Shown here in pieces: positions 6,458 to 9,644 of a stretch of 9,644 bases of DNA (within the stretch, counting starts at the first letter, position 1; every line of letters begins with the position of its first letter). Position numbers and translations under genes: made by a program. Origin of the DNA: PVC group bacterium (GTDB lineage Bacteria; Verrucomicrobiota; Kiritimatiellia; CAIKKV01; PXCX01). The stretch lies in assembly GCA_003565195.1 (NCBI GenBank), contig PXCX01000196.1:1-9644 (forward strand), given 5' to 3'. The notes beneath the pieces are model-generated. The model was given only the letters and a program-made list of their open reading frames with translations, did no database searches and had not been told where the DNA came from.

Positions 6458-7510
6458 GCGACCTCCCCGCAGTTGCGATGGCGGCGGGCCACGCAGCCGG
6501 GATGCGGGAGATGCGTCATCGCGCAAGGGCGCCGAGGCCGGACGGTACGGTCCCAGCGGTCGCAAATCAGTGCTTCGCTCCAGCTTGCGAGCGCCAAGCC
6601 AGGGATGCGTTTCGACACTATACGAGATCGTATACCAGCCAAACGGCACATCGACCACCATGCCTTCATGCACCAATTCATACGCCGGAACGATTTCTTG
6701 AAATATCGGACTCCTCATGTAGGGCGCAATCCTGATGTCGAGATCGAAAAACCCGTCCGGCACCGATCTCAAGATAATGGCGCGCGCATGTCTGTGTCTT
6801 CCCAATGTCGCGCGGCCCTGGATATACAACTGCGCCCTGTCTTCGCCCCGGGCGTGGCGGCGGTCAACATCCCAATAAAAATCCACATTTTCCCATAAAG
6901 CCTGCGGTTTCGCACCGGCAAGATTGGTCGAAAGATTGATCGTATGACCATGCGGCGGCGACGGGATACTGATCTGCAACCGGTTGGCGCCGCCCCGCGG
7001 TGAACGGTCACGCATATAATCCAGCGTTAACATGATATTAATATTGGTAAAAGGCCGGTCCGCGCGAACTTCTCTCTCTCCGGTAATATAATCAATTCGC
7101 GTACCAGGCCTGTGCGTCCCGGTTGTACGCCAGGATCTGAAGGTGTAAGCGGTGCTCGCGATTTCACCGTCTTTTTCCGACTGCCACGAAATGGTGCGGA
7201 AATTATGATCGGCATCGACGCGCAACGGCTCGGGATTCGCATAATCGCGGCTGCCAGGTATCCAGGCATACATACGCTGATATCCTTGCGCGCGATTCCC
7301 ATCGAACATAACGTACAGGATATCTTCGCGCCATGGATCGAGATATACGGCGGCATAACGCGGAGCGGAGTCTTCCGTCAACGGAACCGAAGGAAATTCA
7401 TCAGGCCTTTCGGCGTCTTCCTCGTCGTCGGCTCGAACACTCTGCACCGGAATGGCAGTAAAAACAGCTACCACAACTGTAACCAGAAAACAACGCATCC
7501 ACAAAAACAT
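6455..7510 (-). CDS. Exported protein of unknown family with an Arg/Pro-rich C-terminal tail
   Basis: I do not recognise a family. I place the start at the ATG at 7508-7510 because a strong GGGAGGT lies 6 nt upstream; an in-frame GTG at 7532-7534 would add eight residues but would put that ribosome site inside the gene. The resulting 351-residue protein begins with a clear signal peptide (hydrophobic core about 6-20, likely cleavage after VRA at 27), then an acidic stretch (DDEEDAERPDE). The body (about 50-310) looks beta-rich with many aromatic and charged residues and no transmembrane helix. Residues about 313-351 are low-complexity, rich in Arg, Pro, Ser and Gly (SRLRGPPPS, QLRGGR), probably disordered and basic. 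There is no lipobox Cys at the cleavage site. It is the last gene of the exbD cluster, 42 bp after the toroid protein, suggesting a periplasmic or cell-surface job in the same system. Function unknown. Confidence 0.8.
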   Translation of the reverse strand: MFLWMRCFLVTVVVAVFTAIPVQSVRADDEEDAERPDEFPSVPLTEDSAPRYAAVYLDPWREDILYVMFDGNRAQGYQRMYAWIPGSRDYANPEPLRVDADHNFRTISWQSEKDGEIASTAYTFRSWRTTGTHRPGTRIDYITGEREVRADRPFTNINIMLTLDYMRDRSPRGGANRLQISIPSPPHGHTINLSTNLAGAKPQALWENVDFYWDVDRRHARGEDRAQLYIQGRATLGRHRHARAIILRSVPDGFFDLDIRIAPYMRSPIFQEIVPAYELVHEGMVVDVPFGWYTISYSVETHPWLGARKLERSTDLRPLGPYRPASAPLRDDASPASRLRGPPPSQLRGGR

Positions 7511-7516
7511 TCTGTT

Positions 7517-7523
7517 ACCTCCC
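7517..7523 (-). promoter_or_regulatory. Strong Shine-Dalgarno that fixes the start of the exported-protein gene
   Basis: The minus strand reads GGGAGGT six nucleotides before the ATG at 7508-7510. This is the strongest ribosome site near the gene and favours the ATG over the upstream GTG at 7532-7534. The start it selects also puts the signal-peptide core close to the N-terminus. Confidence 0.75.
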
Positions 7524-7552
7524 AATAGTTTCACATCGCCACCATTTATTCT

Positions 7553-9064
7553 TTAATCCTCGAGTCGAATCGTAAAGTCATCCAAATCGGGATCGGTCAG
7601 CGGATCATCCTCTTCAACCTCCGGAATCGTCTGGAACGTCGGCAACAGACGGTAATACACCTGCAGCATCAATGCCGGAAAGGCTGTGTTGTACACCGGC
7701 CCGTAGGCACCCTCGACACTGCCGGGCGGCGGACACCAGCTACCGTCCGGATTCTGGGTTCGACTCATTCCGGGAGCAAACTGTCGGTTCCACGGGCGCC
7801 AGACATCGCGACTGAACTGGAATCTGGCCTGGGTGATGTAATACCAGGCGTATAAGGGCCAGCGCCCGACTTTATCGCGGTCGTTCCTGGGGTCTTCAGG
7901 GTCGTGCGCCCAATTGAAATTAAGTCTGCTTAACGCCCGAACACCAGCCACCGCTTCTTCCGATTGAACATATCCGGTCAATTGCATCGCCAGCACCGCA
8001 ACACCGGTCATGGTGTGATCAGGATCATGCCCCGGCACGCGCCCGCTGTATCCAAACAGCCCGGATCCCATCGGATCGGTCATTGTACGGATGCCGTAAA
8101 TACCGTTTTCGATCGCCATTCGAAGCCCCCGATTATCGGCTTCGGCCAATTCGGCCGCTTTCAATGTCTGAATGATCCAGCCACCCAACGACACGTCAAT
8201 GTGCTGGGGTCCATCGCGATCGAAACCGTAGGCCCATCCTCCATTTTCAAGTTGACCATCAAGAATTACCTGCACCGCATCCTCCATCGTGTATCGAAGA
8301 AAGGGAATGCCGGTCAATCCATACGCCTCGGCAATGGCATATGTCGCGATCACATGCTCGTAAACGCGCCGTTGCGAAGCTCCGTAGAGACCGGGTTGAT
8401 GAACAATCCGGCCGGCGCTGCGGAACCAGCCACGTACGTCCTGCTGGGCAACCAGATAGCGCAAGCCTCGCCGCACAGCATCGCCGAATTCTTCCGACCC
8501 GGTAGTTTCGCCATGCGCGAGAAACGTCAACAATGCCAGACCGGTCATGGCCGAACGATACTCGGGGCCCCAGGACCCGTCGGCATACTGGTGTGCCTTC
8601 AGCCAACGCAACGCCCGCATCACAGCCGCCTCGGTCTCCTCGCCGAATCGGCCGGCGCCCACACGCAATCCCTCATCACGGCCTGCGCCAGTACGGCCTG
8701 CATAAACATCACGAAATCTAATCGGAGATTCGGCTTCGGCAATGTTGGAAAAATCCGGCGCTTCCGCCGCCGACACTTCCAGAGTATCCATCACCGGCGG
8801 ATCCGTATCCGGGTCGACCACCGGTATGTCCACCGTTTCGACCACGTCGGGCGTATCGTCCAAGTCGTCCAGCTCAACGTCGAAATCTTCCAGCGGTTCC
8901 GGCGGCGTAACAACTTCCATTTCGATTTCCACCACGGCCTCGTCCTGGGCGGGTTGATCCAAAACCACATACCTCACCAGAACGAACAGAATTATCAGAT
9001 GAACAATAATAGATCCGGTAGGACCCCATATATGATCTTTAATGAATCGGGCATACTTATTCAT
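7553..9064 (-). CDS. TonB/TolA-like membrane-anchored protein with a periplasmic alpha/alpha-toroid (prenyltransferase/squalene-cyclase-like repeat) domain
   Basis: 503 residues. Residues 1-14 form a short basic cytoplasmic tail, and 15-35 form one membrane helix containing S18-x3-H22, the SxxxH signature that TonB and TolA use to engage ExbB/ExbD or TolQ/TolR. A Pro/Asp/Glu/Val-rich linker follows (about 41-115, with PPEPLED and DVELDDLDD), like the rigid TonB linker but strongly acidic. Residues about 143-475 form a repeat domain with QW-like motifs: HQYADGSWG (158-166), QLENGGWAYG (271-280) and NPDGSW (438-443), plus a closing TAFPALMLQVYYRLLP (459-474) as in PVC prenyltransferase/squalene-oxidase-repeat proteins. 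Neither the terpene-cyclase DxDD nor a zinc-ligand set is visible (a single Cys, C444), so enzymatic prenyl chemistry is unlikely. The C-terminus is acidic (482-503). ATG lies 4 bp after the exbD stop with no clear ribosome site, implying translational coupling. The true role is unknown; sensing, scaffolding or glycan binding are possible. Confidence 0.82.
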   Translation of the reverse strand: MNKYARFIKDHIWGPTGSIIVHLIILFVLVRYVVLDQPAQDEAVVEIEMEVVTPPEPLEDFDVELDDLDDTPDVVETVDIPVVDPDTDPPVMDTLEVSAAEAPDFSNIAEAESPIRFRDVYAGRTGAGRDEGLRVGAGRFGEETEAAVMRALRWLKAHQYADGSWGPEYRSAMTGLALLTFLAHGETTGSEEFGDAVRRGLRYLVAQQDVRGWFRSAGRIVHQPGLYGASQRRVYEHVIATYAIAEAYGLTGIPFLRYTMEDAVQVILDGQLENGGWAYGFDRDGPQHIDVSLGGWIIQTLKAAELAEADNRGLRMAIENGIYGIRTMTDPMGSGLFGYSGRVPGHDPDHTMTGVAVLAMQLTGYVQSEEAVAGVRALSRLNFNWAHDPEDPRNDRDKVGRWPLYAWYYITQARFQFSRDVWRPWNRQFAPGMSRTQNPDGSWCPPPGSVEGAYGPVYNTAFPALMLQVYYRLLPTFQTIPEVEEDDPLTDPDLDDFTIRLED

Positions 9065-9068
9065 AACA

Positions 9069-9497
9069 TCAATTCAGGGTAACAATCGATAAATTGGTCA
9101 ACCCCACACTGGCACAGCCATCAAGGACTTCCACCAGCCGACTGTGGTCGGTTTGCGGGTGAACATGGATCATGATTGTCTGGTCAGTACTCATGGCCGC
9201 CAACCGGGCCAGTACGTTACGCATTTGTTGGGCTTGTTGTGCGCCGTCAAATACGCGCTCGTTTACAACATAGCTTTCCTGGTGAATCATGATCCGCAGC
9301 ATTTCCGGCGGATCCACAATCTCGCTATCCGGTGGCGGTCGCGGGGCGCCCGGACTGAAGACATCGAGATGGGCGGCGATATCCATCGGTTTCATGGTTA
9401 CGACAAAATAGATCAGCAACTGGAAGACTACGTCGATCATCGGCGTCATTTCCAGTTCCGCGGCGCTGCTTGCGGTTCTTTTTTTGTTTTTGGCCAC
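9069..9497 (-). CDS. exbD: ExbD/TolR-family biopolymer transport protein
   Basis: 142 residues, normal for ExbD. The N-terminus is basic and cytoplasmic (MAKNKKR), followed by EMTPMIDVVFQLLIYFVVT (16-34), the single helix with the essential proton-carrying Asp (D22, equivalent to E. coli ExbD D25 and TolR D23). A Pro-rich linker (about 49-63) leads to the periplasmic dimerisation domain, ending in HVHPQTDHSRLVEVLDGCASVGL and a final strand LSIVTLN. ExbD dimers sit inside an ExbB pentamer and couple proton flow to motion of a TonB-type protein. The start is GTG (9495-9497) with a strong AAGGAGG at 9502-9508. It lies between another ExbD-like gene upstream (26-bp gap) and the toroid gene (4-bp gap), so the three are almost certainly co-transcribed. 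No ExbB is inside the window. Confidence 0.9.
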   Translation of the reverse strand: MAKNKKRTASSAAELEMTPMIDVVFQLLIYFVVTMKPMDIAAHLDVFSPGAPRPPPDSEIVDPPEMLRIMIHQESYVVNERVFDGAQQAQQMRNVLARLAAMSTDQTIMIHVHPQTDHSRLVEVLDGCASVGLTNLSIVTLN

Positions 9498-9501
9498 GTT
9501 G

Positions 9502-9508
9502 CCTCCTT
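9502..9508 (-). promoter_or_regulatory. Shine-Dalgarno supporting the GTG start of exbD
   Basis: The minus strand reads AAGGAGG four nucleotides before the GTG at 9495-9497. A near-consensus site supports a GTG start, with the protein opening MAKNKKR, a typical basic ExbD N-terminus. No in-frame ATG before the membrane helix fits better: the first internal Met, at residue 17, would cut into the conserved EMTPMID motif. Confidence 0.7.
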
Positions 9509-9523
9509 TTTCTCGAACTCCGT

Positions 9524-9644
9524 CTAACGGCCTTCGCCCTCTTCCTTGAGGGCGATAATGGATATACGGTACAAACCGGATTCCCCGGCGGCATTCAAGG
9601 CGCGCCGGATATGCGAATGAGCGGTCCGGTGATCGCCACGGATA
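9524..9644 (-). CDS. ExbD/TolR-like protein, C-terminal part only (gene runs off the window)
   Basis: The 39 codons before a TAG (9524-9526) read IRGDHRTAHSHIRRALNAAG, then ESGLYRISIIALKEEGEGR. This matches the end of the ExbD periplasmic domain: a strand with a basic/acidic turn, a helix of the form HxxxxxxLxAAxExG, and a final strand RISI. The same arrangement ends the next gene (HPQTDHSRLVEVLDGCASVGLTNLSIV), so the two look like a tandem ExbD pair, common in PVC and Bacteroidota operons. The 26-bp gap to the next gene indicates one operon. The membrane helix lies outside the window, so its proton-binding Asp cannot be checked. Confidence 0.7.
   Translation of the reverse strand, partial: IRGDHRTAHSHIRRALNAAGESGLYRISIIALKEEGEGR

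Noticed and set aside
7511..7534. GTG start for the exported protein, eight codons upstream of the chosen ATG
   Set aside because: The GGGAGGT ribosome site lies inside this stretch and is ideally spaced for the downstream ATG, which also gives a better signal peptide.
7553..9064. True squalene-hopene cyclase or terpene synthase
   Set aside because: The DxDD motif is absent, the repeats are fewer than in full cyclases, and the domain follows a TonB-like anchor and linker that place it in the periplasm.
7964..9082. 372-codon open frame on the + strand opposite the toroid gene
   Set aside because: It is fully antisense to a gene with clear domains, is rich in His/Arg/Asn without any motif, and has no ribosome site I trust. 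It follows from codon bias of the real gene.
1..9644. CRISPR array, tRNA, rRNA or insertion sequence
   Set aside because: I saw no regularly spaced 25-40 bp repeats, no tRNA-like cloverleaf, no rRNA core motif and no transposase motif in any frame.

Overview
The window comes from a bacterial chromosome of moderately high GC. It carries one leftward gene, a rightward three-gene block and a leftward cluster that runs off the right edge. The topoisomerase IV subunits have the sequence style I associate with Bacteroidota/PVC-type enzymes (ParE TOPRIM EGQSAAGS, ParC HPHGDASIGDAL). The right-hand cluster (two ExbD genes followed by an alpha/alpha-toroid repeat protein) is of a kind I associate with the PVC superphylum (Verrucomicrobiota, Kiritimatiellota, Lentisphaerota, Planctomycetota). 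PVC membership is therefore my best guess, not a proven assignment.

Layout. 1-108 is a short non-coding end with a four-copy heptamer repeat and a long hairpin. 109-1011 (-) encodes an EamA/DMT-family membrane transporter. 1012-1202 is a divergent regulatory region with a good sigma70-like promoter for the rightward block and several short direct and inverted repeats. 1203-6403 (+) is a compact gdhA-parE-parC block: hexameric-type glutamate dehydrogenase, then topoisomerase IV subunits B and A, with 21 bp between gdhA and parE and an ATGA overlap between parE and parC. The block converges at about 6404-6454 with the leftward cluster, which in transcription order reads: exbD-like gene (3' end only, 9524-9644), second exbD-like gene (9069-9497), a TonB/TolA-like anchored protein whose periplasmic part is an alpha/alpha-toroid repeat domain (7553-9064), and a secreted protein of unknown family (6455-7510). 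No gene-free stretch exceeds 300 bases.

The most interesting part is the right-hand cluster. Two ExbD-type stators imply a proton-motive-force-driven ExbB/ExbD motor, with ExbB probably just outside the window. The next gene encodes a protein with the N-terminal architecture of TonB or TolA: a short cytoplasmic tail, one membrane helix carrying the SxxxH signature, then a Pro/Asp/Glu-rich linker. Instead of a TonB C-terminal domain it ends in a squalene-cyclase/prenyltransferase-like toroid without the catalytic DxDD motif. The last gene encodes an exported protein with an Arg/Pro-rich tail that could be its periplasmic partner. Together they look like a dedicated energy-transduction system with an unusual effector domain. 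The domain calls rest on motif reading by eye; the partnership and function are inference.
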